This document shows positions 50,868 to 58,950 of a stretch of DNA of 64,000 bases, one piece after another (the first letter of the stretch is position 1; each line of letters starts with the position of its first letter). The DNA is from a virus. The notes under the pieces were generated by a model, which saw only the letters and a list, made by a program, of their open reading frames with translations, had not been told where the DNA came from and did not search any database. A program made the position numbers and the translations under genes. The stretch lies in the IMG/VR virus record IMGVR_UViG_3300022752_002834, positions 54,292 through 118,291 of that record. One strand, given 5' to 3'.

Positions 50868-50938
50868 GAGTAGTCGGATTCGAACCGACACTTGCAAAAT
50901 TTTAAGTTTTGTGACTCTTCCGGTTGGTCTATACTCCC
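50865..50938 (-). tRNA. tRNA-Leu (UAA)
   Basis: 74 bases. Acceptor GGGAGTA/TACTCCT, discriminator A, D loop with GG, anticodon stem CAAAA/TTTTG with loop CTTAAAA (anticodon TAA), T arm GTCGG-TTCGAAT-CCGAC. Reads UUA, a codon used heavily here. It lacks the long variable arm of normal bacterial tRNA-Leu. Own promoter at 50952..50980. Confidence 0.88.
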
Positions 50939-50951
50939 AACTACTTCAATC

Positions 50952-50980
50952 ATTCTACACTATCATCGTCTAGCTGTCAA
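50952..50980 (-). promoter_or_regulatory. Promoter of tRNA-Leu
   Basis: Minus strand TTGACA, 17 bases, TAGAAT, 14 bases before the tRNA 5' end; -35 overlaps the last codons of 50977..51387. Confidence 0.82.
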
Positions 50981-51387
50981 GCGTTCTTTAAACTTTCTGT
51001 GAGCCGTTTGAATTCTTCTTTATTTGAATATAATGGTAACACAGTAGTTTCGTCAACGTGTGGATTATGTTGCAATCTTAAATCATACAAGTCGCCACGA
51101 CTATTTATCCTAGCAAAAGCAACAGCATTGTTTAGACTTTCTTTTAACACAGCATTTTCTTCTGCTAGTTTAGCTCTATCTTGTTCTGCACTAAGCCATC
51201 TGGAACGATCTTCTCTTGCTATAATTCTTGTATTATAGTAAGAGGATAACAAACTATCAGCTTGCTCTCTCATTTTACGCAACTCGTCTTTCGCATTCAA
51301 TACATCAAATTCTGTTGGTAGAATTCCTTGTTGACAACAATTCAATACATGTTCCAATGGATTAGAAAATTTTAGTAGTTCACTCAT
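50977..51387 (-). CDS. Coiled-coil hypothetical protein
   Basis: 136 residues. Helical centre (LSAEQDRAKLAEENAVLKES) of leucine-zipper type. Overlaps the membrane-protein gene by eight bases. Function unknown. Confidence 0.74.
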   Translation of the reverse strand: MSELLKFSNPLEHVLNCCQQGILPTEFDVLNAKDELRKMREQADSLLSSYYNTRIIAREDRSRWLSAEQDRAKLAEENAVLKESLNNAVAFARINSRGDLYDLRLQHNPHVDETTVLPLYSNKEEFKRLTESLKNA

Positions 51388-51649
51388 GATTTTTTGGTAG
51401 ATATTTCCTAAATTTTACTGTGATATAAGTCCCAAGAAAAGCTCCAGACGCTAATGGTATAAGATACCATACGTTTTTTGAATAACTCAAAACACCAAAT
51501 GCAAGTAAGCTATATATAATAGCCGTACAGGTTGATGCTAACACAGCCTGACCACGACCTACTGATATTACATATGCTGCATATAAGCAATCTATTATCA
51601 TATAGACAAAAAATATAGTGATCGCTGTTATATAACTAAACTCATTCAT
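51380..51649 (-). CDS. Small polytopic membrane protein
   Basis: 89 residues with three hydrophobic segments (ITIFFVYMIIDCLYAAYVI; VLASTCTAIIYSLLAFGVLS; YLIPLASGAFLGTYITVKF). The pattern resembles small phage membrane proteins encoded near ligase genes. Overlaps the ligase gene by four bases. Confidence 0.76.
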   Translation of the reverse strand: MNEFSYITAITIFFVYMIIDCLYAAYVISVGRGQAVLASTCTAIIYSLLAFGVLSYSKNVWYLIPLASGAFLGTYITVKFRKYLPKNHE

Positions 51650-52956
51650 ATTGTTCTTTTAGCTCCATGTATAATCTTGAGGGTTGGGAATCTTAGGCTA
51701 ATTCCACCGTCTTGGTTGTTGGTTTCTTCAAAATATTGTACTGTGATTATTTTACCAATAATATCATTAGGATTTCTATAGAAATATTGACGTTCGGCTA
51801 TAGTGAAACCGCTACCAACATCTACATTATATCCCTTGTGCTGTATCGTTACATTAGATAGCATTTCTTCTTCACATTCTTTACCATCTTTAACATATCG
51901 AAATGGACCAACTTTAATAGCAGTTACAGCGTATTCATCATCATAAAAACTCTTATACTTTAAAAGATCTTTTGATCGCTTTCCTTTGTATGGTTCATCT
52001 GCACGAAGAATAAGACCCTCCCATTTATTTGAAGTAAACCTTACGATCCACTCATTAAAATGGTCATCATTTTTAATCTTCTCTTGTTCTAATAGGCTAA
52101 GACACGGGCATGAATTAGCTTTCATAATCTCTTTAAGACTATTGTATCGAACAGAGTATGGACGATTATGCGATCCTTTCTTACTATAGAACTCGTCATG
52201 GGTCAATATATCAAACACCTTATAAGAAGGATTAGAAATAATATGGTCCTTCTTCTTAAGTTGCTTCATAATTCCTTGAAAGTCTTCATTACCTTCATCG
52301 TCTACCAAGCAAAGTTCGCCGTCCAAAACAACATTACGAAGATACGGAATGTTCTTGATTCCATCGGCAACTATTTGGAGTGTTTCAAATGGCTTTCCTG
52401 TGCGAGACACAAAGGTAGTATTACCTTGATCATCAACGATAGCGATGCACCTAGCACCATCAATCTTTCGACTAACATACCAACCATCCTTCCAATCTAC
52501 AAGTTTAGGCTCGTACTTATCTGCAAGAGCAACACTAAACTCTGGAATATGATCTGGAATAGCCTTGTTAATAATCTTGTCACCAGCACGGGTTTTCAAA
52601 TCTTTGTCGATAATACAATGTATAAGCTCCTCATATTCTGGATGATTATCAATAAAACTGTTCACAGCACCAATAGCGTCATGTCCAGTAATTGAACGAC
52701 TCTTTAGATCGTCCAGCAAATTAAATATATTATGATACTTTTGTCCACGCAACTGATTCTTTTTCTTTAGGTTGTCACTGGTAACATTGTATTGCCAAAG
52801 CGGATGATATGTATAGAGCAAAATCTTTTTAGTGAACGAAGCTCCAATATTATTGATGTTGCAATAGTCTTCAATAATCCCTTGCTTGTCAATAGTACTG
52901 CTAGTAGCCCTAAGATCGCGGACCATGCCCCAAACATAATCAAAATCGTGAGTCAT
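51646..52956 (-). CDS. ATP-dependent DNA ligase
   Basis: 436 residues from MTHDFDYVWG (AGGAG site). Adenylation motif I SRKIDGARC with Lys ~164, motif III VVLDGELCLVDDEG, VFDILT (IIIa), EGLILRADEPYKGKRS (IV) and LLKYKSF (V), then an OB-type C terminus. Has its own N-terminal extension of about 135 residues. Seals nicks in replication and recombination. Promoter at 52981..53009. Confidence 0.95.
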   Translation of the reverse strand: MTHDFDYVWGMVRDLRATSSTIDKQGIIEDYCNINNIGASFTKKILLYTYHPLWQYNVTSDNLKKKNQLRGQKYHNIFNLLDDLKSRSITGHDAIGAVNSFIDNHPEYEELIHCIIDKDLKTRAGDKIINKAIPDHIPEFSVALADKYEPKLVDWKDGWYVSRKIDGARCIAIVDDQGNTTFVSRTGKPFETLQIVADGIKNIPYLRNVVLDGELCLVDDEGNEDFQGIMKQLKKKDHIISNPSYKVFDILTHDEFYSKKGSHNRPYSVRYNSLKEIMKANSCPCLSLLEQEKIKNDDHFNEWIVRFTSNKWEGLILRADEPYKGKRSKDLLKYKSFYDDEYAVTAIKVGPFRYVKDGKECEEEMLSNVTIQHKGYNVDVGSGFTIAERQYFYRNPNDIIGKIITVQYFEETNNQDGGISLRFPTLKIIHGAKRTI

Positions 52957-52980
52957 CAAATATTCTCCTGTGTTTAGAGT

Positions 52981-53009
52981 ATTCTAACATACTCTAGTCC
53001 TAGTGTCAA
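52981..53009 (-). promoter_or_regulatory. Promoter of DNA ligase
   Basis: Minus strand TTGACA, 17 bases, TAGAAT, about 25 bases before the ligase ATG. Confidence 0.85.
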
Positions 53010-53043
53010 GTATCGTCAGAGCGTTTTTGGAACTTTAGAAATT

Positions 53044-54288
53044 CTAGAAAAGTTCTTTGATTACCTTACCGCTATTAGCAATCTTCATAGGTCTTCCATT
53101 CTTAGAAGTAAATGTTGTCTCTAATGATATTCCTAAACTTCTCAAAACACTAGCCATTAAATCTTGTGAAGTGTAGGCTTCTCCAATCACTTGCTTACCA
53201 TCTTCGCTCGTTTGACCAATAGCAATACCTGTCTTAAAATCAGCACCACCAACAACAACACTCCAACTTCTGGCCCAATGATCACGACCAGCATTACCAT
53301 TAATATTTGGTGTGCGACCAAACTCTCCCATCCATATAATTGCTGTGTCTTGTAGTAGGCCGCGACTATCTAAGTCTTCGATTAATGCACTCATCGCCTT
53401 GTCCATTTCTGGAAACTTTTGGTTTTCTAACGTTGGAAAAATATTAGCATGGTTATCCCAACCGCCCAAGTCTACTTCTATAAACGGAACCCCTGCTTCT
53501 ACTAATCTTCGTGCCATTAAGCATCCACGACCAAATCCAGTATTACCATATCTTTCTCTTACTTCTGTTGGTTCTTTTGCAACTTTAAATGCTTCCATTT
53601 GTGGACTTGTCATAAGTTTTACTGTTTTGCTTAAAACCTTCATGTGATCACTAGCAAAGTCTCCACGTTTTTGTGATATAAACTGATCTTCGATAGACTT
53701 TAGCATTGTTAATCTTTGGTTCAGTCTATTTTGATCTATACCCATATTAAGATCACGAATATTTCCGTTGCTATCAACAACAAACGGGGCATAACTCATA
53801 CCAAGAAATCCCGGCCCAACGCTACCGCCTCCTACGCTCACAAAAGGTGGAATTTCTAATTCTGGAATTTGATCAATCAACTCATGGGATATAACACTAC
53901 CATAACTAGGATAATCTATGGTTGGGCTTGGAACATATCCAGTATGCATATAATATCGTCCGCGACCATGATCGGCCTCTCTAGTACTCATATTTCTTAT
54001 GATACTTAGCTTGTCCATGTTTTTAGCAAGCAAAGGTAAGTGTTCGCATATTTGAACACCATCAGCATTTGTGTCTATTGGCCTAAATGGACCGCCAGTA
54101 ACTCCACCAGATTTTAAATCCCAAATATCTATGGTGCTTGGGCCACCACTCATCCATAAAAGAATTGCACTTTTATGTCTCTTCTTTAAGTCAGAAGAAT
54201 TTGCGAGTATAGTATTGGTAAAATTTGTTGCTGGAATTGATAGTGCTGAAGTGGCAGCTAAATGTGATAAGAAATGTCTTCTATTCAT
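53044..54288 (-). CDS. DUF1501 protein (planctomycete type)
   Basis: 414 residues, full length. Tat-like signal (MNRRHFLSHLAATSALS). Family blocks: LLWMSGGPSTIDIWDLKSGG, GVQICEHLPLLAKNMDKLSI, READHGRGRYYMHTGYVPSP, PPFVSVGGGSVGPGFLGMSY, and the C-terminal WMGEFGRTPNINGNAGRDHW. DUF1501 belongs to the alkaline phosphatase/sulfatase superfamily and is strongly expanded in Planctomycetota. Base composition is as AT-rich as its neighbours, so it has been resident long enough to adapt. Good AGGAG site. Probably exported; its reaction is unknown. Confidence 0.92.
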   Translation of the reverse strand: MNRRHFLSHLAATSALSIPATNFTNTILANSSDLKKRHKSAILLWMSGGPSTIDIWDLKSGGVTGGPFRPIDTNADGVQICEHLPLLAKNMDKLSIIRNMSTREADHGRGRYYMHTGYVPSPTIDYPSYGSVISHELIDQIPELEIPPFVSVGGGSVGPGFLGMSYAPFVVDSNGNIRDLNMGIDQNRLNQRLTMLKSIEDQFISQKRGDFASDHMKVLSKTVKLMTSPQMEAFKVAKEPTEVRERYGNTGFGRGCLMARRLVEAGVPFIEVDLGGWDNHANIFPTLENQKFPEMDKAMSALIEDLDSRGLLQDTAIIWMGEFGRTPNINGNAGRDHWARSWSVVVGGADFKTGIAIGQTSEDGKQVIGEAYTSQDLMASVLRSLGISLETTFTSKNGRPMKIANSGKVIKELF

Positions 54289-54297
54289 GGAGTTCTC

Positions 54298-54504
54298 CTA
54301 ATTATTTAGTTTATATTCTTCTTGGTATTCTACCCAAATATCGCCAGAGATTTTATTGTATATAGTTTTTGCTAATCTACTGACGCTTTTTTCAACTCCA
54401 TTTATAGACGGATCATCTGATTTATACCATGAATAACAATCCTCATCCTTTGAGGATTCGTACCCATTAGATTTAGCCCATCTTTTTACTTCAGACCACA
54501 ACAT
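54298..54504 (-). CDS. Small hypothetical protein
   Basis: 68 residues, Trp/Tyr-rich (VKRWAKSNGYESSKDEDCYS). Start shares one base with the previous stop (TAATG). Likely a small phage early protein; function unknown. Confidence 0.7.
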   Translation of the reverse strand: MLWSEVKRWAKSNGYESSKDEDCYSWYKSDDPSINGVEKSVSRLAKTIYNKISGDIWVEYQEEYKLNN

Positions 54505-54704
54505 TATTCTGGTTCATCTGTATCTAAGAACATTGATAACATTTCGCATTTAGATTTCCAATAATTCATCTCTAATGCTTTATCTAACAGTTGTTCCATC
54601 ACGACAGCGGCTTCATTTAAAAGATCTGATCTATCTATAGCCCTTGCTTGCTTAACTGAGCTTTTCAAGGACTTAATAAGATCACGTACTTCCTTTTCAT
54701 TCAT
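54504..54704 (-). CDS. Small helical protein
   Basis: 66 residues; amphipathic (VRDLIKSLKSSVKQARAIDR) with acidic end. Overlaps on both sides. Function unknown. Confidence 0.7.
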   Translation of the reverse strand: MNEKEVRDLIKSLKSSVKQARAIDRSDLLNEAAVVMEQLLDKALEMNYWKSKCEMLSMFLDTDEPE

Positions 54705-54927
54705 TTTCGTAGTCTAGTCCAGAGTATTGATCTAACTTATGAACCTGTATAAATACATCGAATAACTTTTTCAACTTGACTTCGGTTATTACAGCCAATC
54801 CATCTAAAGCACTAGCGATTTCGTCTTTACTCATACCTCCTTCAAGAATACCAAAAGAGATATCGTTAATATCATCAACTATATTATGTAGTTTGTTTAT
54901 TCTATCTTCCAAATCAAACCTGTCCAT
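54697..54927 (-). CDS. Small helical protein, RFDLED family member 2
   Basis: 76 residues; paralogue of 45529..45786 (RFDLED, GILE, KDEI, KLDQY in register). The two copies are about 9 kb apart in similar small-gene contexts. Function unknown. Confidence 0.75.
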   Translation of the reverse strand: MDRFDLEDRINKLHNIVDDINDISFGILEGGMSKDEIASALDGLAVITEVKLKKLFDVFIQVHKLDQYSGLDYENE

Positions 54928-54938
54928 TTTAATCTCCT

Positions 54939-55265
54939 TTATGGATAAAATCTTGAAAATTCGCCCTGTATATCACTCACAAAATCAGATTTGCCAGTAT
55001 CATCTGGCCCAGTTTTAAATTCTTGTGGTACTTCCTTGTAAACGCCTTTTTGCTTTGCTTCATCCCAATCAAAATGGCCGTGTCTCGACCAGTAAAGATA
55101 CTTGAATCCGTTATATTCTTTTGTTTCTTGCAAAAGTTTTTCCATCATTATGCAAAGTTTTTGCTTGGTGGATTGAGGTATCTTTGTTTGAAGCATATCG
55201 TTAAGACTATTCTTAACGTGATCTAAAAAATCAATCGATACTTGTTTCCTCAGTTTTGGTTTCAT
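54939..55265 (-). CDS. Hypothetical protein
   Basis: 108 residues from MKPKLRKQVSIDF (GAGG site). Contains YNGFKYLYWSRHGHFDWDEA, a block I recall from other phage proteins without a function. Overlaps the next gene upstream by 35 bases. Confidence 0.72.
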   Translation of the reverse strand: MKPKLRKQVSIDFLDHVKNSLNDMLQTKIPQSTKQKLCIMMEKLLQETKEYNGFKYLYWSRHGHFDWDEAKQKGVYKEVPQEFKTGPDDTGKSDFVSDIQGEFSRFYP

Positions 55266-55464
55266 TTTTAACTTCCTCATGATTTATAGACAGATAAGGA
55301 ACCCATCCTTCATCTTCGCCATCAACACCTTCGTTTATTAAAAGTTCTGTGATATCGATATTATATTCAGAACCATCAGAATAATCATACAACTTTACTT
55401 GAGAATCTAGATAAGATTTATCCATCTTAGATATAAACTTTTTAAGTTCTTGCCAAGTCATCAT
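55231..55464 (-). CDS. Acidic hypothetical protein
   Basis: 77 residues from MMTWQELKKFI (GGAG five bases upstream); the open frame extends further but without a site. Acidic centre (LLINEGVDGEDEGWVPYLSI). Promoter at 55487..55515. Confidence 0.72.
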   Translation of the reverse strand: MMTWQELKKFISKMDKSYLDSQVKLYDYSDGSEYNIDITELLINEGVDGEDEGWVPYLSINHEEVKNETKTEETSID

Positions 55465-55486
55465 TTGTTCTCCGGGTGAAGTGTTC

Positions 55487-55515
55487 ATTCTACTGTATCG
55501 ACTCGCTTGAGTCAA
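55487..55515 (-). promoter_or_regulatory. Promoter
   Basis: Minus strand TTGACT, 17 bases, TAGAAT; the spacer contains GTCGATAC as in other phage promoters. It lies in the end of 55490..55789 and serves 55231..55464. Confidence 0.72.
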
Positions 55516-55789
55516 CACTTGAATCTTGTTTTTCAACAAGGTTTAGTCTATTTTTTTCATTAGCATATCTATTGGGATCTGCGATCTTTGTATTGATTCT
55601 ATCTTTAGTTGTAATATAGAACCCCTTGTCATCCTTGCAGACCACTTGATTGTCTTTTAGAACAATTGCGGGATCTGAGGTATAATTTCCTATATCAACA
55701 ATCATATCGGATGTGCTACCATATGCTGTCTTGGTTGTAATAATAGTGCCAGTTTCATGCGAACGTGGCTTGTATATCTTTTTTGCCAT
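55490..55789 (-). CDS. Hypothetical protein
   Basis: 99 residues. Beta-rich N-terminal part (GTIITTKTAYGSTSDMIVDI) and a polar tail. AAGGAAAACAAATG start. No family recognised. Confidence 0.7.
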   Translation of the reverse strand: MAKKIYKPRSHETGTIITTKTAYGSTSDMIVDIGNYTSDPAIVLKDNQVVCKDDKGFYITTKDRINTKIADPNRYANEKNRLNLVEKQDSSVDSSESIQ

Positions 55790-55798
55790 TTGTTTTCC

Positions 55799-56128
55799 TT
55801 ATTTAGATTGAAATATCATACAATTTTCTTCACTATCCCATGTAACTTCTAGTTTATCCGCAGAAGCCATTTTTGCAAGCTGAATTCCTAAAACCCAATT
55901 TTTGATTTCTGTAAATATCTTTTGCAATATCATAGTATTCATCAAATATTGGTCATCTTGGCGAATGCAATATTGTTTTATAATTGAAGAAACCTCTTTG
56001 GGTTTAATATAGCTACTCATTTCTTCGATAGGAATAAGCATTTCCTTTGCAACATCTTTACCAATATGTTTTGCTATCTTTTTTATGCTCTTTACCTTGA
56101 CCATCTTTTCATCATTCATATCTGACAT
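55799..56128 (-). CDS. Helical hypothetical protein
   Basis: 109 residues from an ATG with GGAGG. Basic N terminus (KVKSIKKIAKHIGKDVAKEM) and helical body. Overlaps the end of uvdE by 13 bases. Function unknown. Confidence 0.72.
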   Translation of the reverse strand: MSDMNDEKMVKVKSIKKIAKHIGKDVAKEMLIPIEEMSSYIKPKEVSSIIKQYCIRQDDQYLMNTMILQKIFTEIKNWVLGIQLAKMASADKLEVTWDSEENCMIFQSK

Positions 56129-57033
56129 AGTTGTTCCTCCATATGCTTGAATATTGCTTTGTCTTTCATCTTTAGCTCAAAGTCAAGATCAAAGTCAAGA
56201 TCGTGCGTGTCAATAGAATTATAAGCAAAATCGGCGTGCGCTCTTGGATTGTTACCGGGGCGACTCTCGCTATAGTGGAACAGCGGTTTAAAGCCCTTCC
56301 AAGTGGCGTGACAGGCCCGTATAGCCTCTTTCTCAGTAAGACCGTCTGGATGGCACTTGTGGTGCAAATAATCAAACGTGATAGGTATATTGGTTGCTGG
56401 GTAGAATAGTTCTGTTAGCTCTTTTACAGACCAGCAATTTACCTTATCGTCATTTTCGATAACAAGTCTGCTACGACAATTGCTATCAAGGCGAGAATAA
56501 TTGGAGAGAAATCTAGCAATAATACTATCATGGTCGCCAGTTTTGTTATGTACGTGCAAATTCATTGGTGATCGGTAGTCGGCTGGACATCCGATACGGT
56601 CCATGAATGCAGAATAGAAATTAAGTTCTCTGATTGTCTTTTGTACCGCTTGCTCGTTTTCAGATGCCAATACATTGAACTCGCTAGGGTGACAAGAAAT
56701 ACGGACCCCAGTATCGGAAATAGTCTTTTGAATAAAATCAAACCCAACCTGTATTTTGTCATATTGTGGAAGATCCTCTAATGTTACATTTGCAAGGTCA
56801 TATGTTATCAATGGAAATAGATCACTACTCAGTCTATAACACAGGTCATTGTCCGCACAATGCTGTATGGTTACACAAGTAGCGATCATATTATGGAATA
56901 TACGGTCGCCCAATATGTCTAAAGCCTCGTCACGGTCTAAGGACGAGAATCTTTTATAAGTCATGGTCTTGAACTTAACTGGATCGTCAAGTTCTTGTAA
57001 TTCTAGCGAAATGCAACAAAGCCCGTACCGCAT
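56116..57033 (-). CDS. uvsE: UV-damage endonuclease (UvdE/UvsE)
   Basis: 305 residues, TIM-barrel fold. Family blocks: MRYGLCCISLELQ, TISDTGVRISCHPSEF, RSPMNLHVHNKTGDHDSI, LVIENDDKVNCWSVKELTEL, PITFDYLHHKCHPDG, and HYSESRPGNNPRAHADF. Metal-binding His/Glu/Asp residues are kept. Nicks next to UV photoproducts to start excision repair. Own promoter at 57059..57087. Confidence 0.95.
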   Translation of the reverse strand: MRYGLCCISLELQELDDPVKFKTMTYKRFSSLDRDEALDILGDRIFHNMIATCVTIQHCADNDLCYRLSSDLFPLITYDLANVTLEDLPQYDKIQVGFDFIQKTISDTGVRISCHPSEFNVLASENEQAVQKTIRELNFYSAFMDRIGCPADYRSPMNLHVHNKTGDHDSIIARFLSNYSRLDSNCRSRLVIENDDKVNCWSVKELTELFYPATNIPITFDYLHHKCHPDGLTEKEAIRACHATWKGFKPLFHYSESRPGNNPRAHADFAYNSIDTHDLDFDLDFELKMKDKAIFKHMEEQLCQI

Positions 57034-57058
57034 ACATTGTCTCCTGTGTGTCTATGCT

Positions 57059-57087
57059 ATTCTACATCGACACAGCAGGGTTGTCAA
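57059..57087 (-). promoter_or_regulatory. Promoter of uvsE
   Basis: Minus strand TTGACA, 17 bases, TAGAAT, about 25 bases before the ATG; -35 overlaps the last codons of 57084..57344. Confidence 0.85.
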
Positions 57088-57344
57088 CTGTTGTTTTTCT
57101 TCCAAGAGAATAGATTGTTTAGGTAGGCTTTTCTTTTACTACAATTGCATTCCTTAAGATTAAACCACGACTTGAATCTTTCTTCTGTAATACCAACAGT
57201 CTTTAGTACAGATTCCACCACATCCCCAAGGCCCGTTGTGTCTTCTTGTTTATGTGCATTAGGATTGATACCTAATCTCTCTAATTCTTTTATAGCCTTA
57301 TCCATCTCTTGTTTAATAGAGTTATTTTCTTCTCTTGCTGTCAT
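57084..57344 (-). CDS. Small protein with Cys-rich recurrent phage motif
   Basis: 86 residues, GGAG before the ATG. The C-terminal half (GLGDVVESVLKTVGITEERF, then KECNCSKRKAYLNNLF) matches a short motif I have seen in many phage small proteins: an amphipathic helix plus CNCxxRK..LN. Function unknown. Confidence 0.76.
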   Translation of the reverse strand: MTAREENNSIKQEMDKAIKELERLGINPNAHKQEDTTGLGDVVESVLKTVGITEERFKSWFNLKECNCSKRKAYLNNLFSWKKNNS

Positions 57345-57689
57345 TTTTTTCTCCCTAGTTTGTGGGTTTTATTCCCATTTACTATGTTTTTTTGTAGTTT
57401 TCTGTGGGTCGTTAACCACAATCTTACACTATATTATACACCCAAAACGGTCATAAAACGGGTGGTTATACGAATAGCCTGTATGTGCATTTAACACTAC
57501 AAAATACGATATAGGATAGTAAGAGTATACATAGTAGACATACATACAATACAACAAAGGCTATGGCTGAAAATATATTGAAATTCAACCTGGATATTTC
57601 ACATAATATATAATTATTGCATATCTGTTTCATGTTTCATCGTATCTGTATAGGGTGTATGGAGGATAGAGAGTAGGTATGTATGTATA
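57345..57689. other. Non-coding AT-rich interval
   Basis: About 345 bases with no credible gene on either strand. It is rich in TATGTATG/TACATA-type short repeats and contains a TATAAT on the minus strand (57434-57440) without a good -35. Longest gene-free stretch in the window. Could hold an origin or a regulatory RNA; I see no iterons or clear stem-loops that prove it. Confidence 0.5.
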
Positions 57690-57730
57690 GAAAATGACCC
57701 CTGCTATCCAGAATATAGGACAACAGGGGC
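57690..57730 (-). terminator. Terminator after 57738..58007
   Basis: Minus strand stem CCCCTG/CAGGGG, extended inside by TCC/GGA, followed by TCATTTTC. Confidence 0.65.
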
Positions 57731-57737
57731 CAAAAGG

Positions 57738-58007
57738 TTAGTCTTGCATATGTGTAAGGGCGTAGTCTACCATACTAATATACTGGTCTACTTGTCTTGG
57801 TGTGAGTTCCTTACCATTAGCAGCAAGAGCGTGTCTATATGCTAATCGTTCCCTTTTAGTCATAGTAGTAAGATCTTTAAGCTCATTGATATAATTCTTG
57901 TCTTTTATCTTAAGAATACTCTTCATTGTCTTATAAGTATCATCATCTTTGTAGTCTTCGTCGTATAAAGTACTCATATATTCGAAAAATTCTCGTTTAT
58001 TGACCAT
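57738..58007 (-). CDS. Hypothetical protein
   Basis: 89 residues from MVNKREFFEYMST (AAGGAG site nine bases upstream). Helical; MTKRERLAYRHALAANGKEL then TPRQVDQYISMVDYAL. Ends before a terminator. Function unknown. Confidence 0.72.
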   Translation of the reverse strand: MVNKREFFEYMSTLYDEDYKDDDTYKTMKSILKIKDKNYINELKDLTTMTKRERLAYRHALAANGKELTPRQVDQYISMVDYALTHMQD

Positions 58008-58082
58008 TTGAACGTACTCCTTATGATTTTTCACCTCAAAAGGGGCGAAACTTTATGTTTTATGGGCCTTTATCTTATAATC

Positions 58083-58514
58083 TCAGCGTAAAACGGGCCT
58101 AATTGGAGTATTGACTTTTAGTAGTTTATGTGGACTTCTATACATATTTGGGATAGTATCAGAAGCAACTTCTGGTCCCATGTATATATACCCGTATCCA
58201 CCATCGTATACTCGTAACCCCAAGTCATCCTTGTCTTGTACTGTATATACTCCCATATCAGTAAGGTACTGACGTTCACCATCACCATTAACATAGTAGT
58301 TACCAGATCGGCCAACAACCTTTACTCTGTCTCCTTGCTTAAGAGATCGCCAATCCTCAATCTCTTCATACTTCTTAACCTTAACCTTCTTTGTCTTCTG
58401 TGGCTTATTACTATTAGCAACAAACTCGTTTCCACAATGTTTACAAACATGAGATCGTGCGCCATTAATCCCATTACATTTCTTACAAAGTTTTTGACCA
58501 CGCTTCAATTTCAT
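58083..58514 (-). CDS. Zinc-ribbon plus SH3/KOW-like protein
   Basis: 143 residues from MKLKRGQKLC (GGAG). N-terminal zinc ribbon CKKCNGINGARSHVCKHCGN, basic linker, then LKQGDRVKVVGRSGNYYVNG and GVYTVQDKDDLGLRVYDGGY, a small beta-barrel pattern. Suggests RNA or DNA binding. Transcript starts at promoter 58590..58618 with structured leader 58535..58583. Confidence 0.76.
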   Translation of the reverse strand: MKLKRGQKLCKKCNGINGARSHVCKHCGNEFVANSNKPQKTKKVKVKKYEEIEDWRSLKQGDRVKVVGRSGNYYVNGDGERQYLTDMGVYTVQDKDDLGLRVYDGGYGYIYMGPEVASDTIPNMYRSPHKLLKVNTPIRPVLR

Positions 58515-58534
58515 AATTATCTCCAAATGCTAAA

Positions 58535-58583
58535 GTCACTGACTACCAGTACAGGCCAGATCTGAATTATTTAGGTGAGACAG
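58535..58583 (-). promoter_or_regulatory. Structured 5' leader, element L copy 1
   Basis: Starts at the expected transcription start of promoter 58590..58618 and begins GTCTCACC; ends CTGGTAGTCAGTGAC. Shares about 26 bases with copy 2 (58635..58682). Confidence 0.7.
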
Positions 58584-58589
58584 CCCTTG

Positions 58590-58618
58590 ATTATACATCG
58601 GGTTTACCAGCTTGTCAA
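58590..58618 (-). promoter_or_regulatory. Strong promoter
   Basis: Minus strand TTGACA, 17 bases, TATAAT, both boxes at consensus; drives 58083..58514. Confidence 0.88.
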
Positions 58619-58634
58619 CTTTAAAAAACCCAAA

Positions 58635-58682
58635 TCTCACTGACTACCAGTAAAGGCCAGATCTGATTATATAGGGTGAGAC
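58635..58682 (-). repeat. Element L copy 2, in the 3' end of 58685..58912
   Basis: GTCTCAC...GTGAGAT closing stem around CAGATCTGGCC and CTGGTAGTCAG, followed on the minus strand by TTGGGTTTTTTAAA. The U-rich tail suggests it doubles as a terminator. Confidence 0.7.
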
Positions 58683-58684
58683 AA

Positions 58685-58912
58685 TCATGCGATTATCTTA
58701 AGTTCACCAGTATTACTATTAAAAGAAGTAAAGAAGCTCTTGCTGATATACTTACCTTCTATACCATCAATGAGTCGCTTACTATATATGTTAACGCGCC
58801 ACCGGTCATCGTATACGTTCATGCTCTTGCACATAAGATAATCCTTTGGCTTCTCTGTATGATTAAAGATTACATCACACGGAGTAATATCGTAGTTATT
58901 TATTTTCTTCAT
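58685..58912 (-). CDS. Small hypothetical protein
   Basis: 75 residues (MKKINNYDITPCDVIFNHTE, SMNVYDDRWRVNIYSKRL). Beta-rich. Flanked upstream and downstream by copies of element L. Function unknown. Confidence 0.72.
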   Translation of the reverse strand: MKKINNYDITPCDVIFNHTEKPKDYLMCKSMNVYDDRWRVNIYSKRLIDGIEGKYISKSFFTSFNSNTGELKIIA

Positions 58913-58950
58913 TGGAAATCCTTCTATTATATTAATCGTAAAATATCAAA

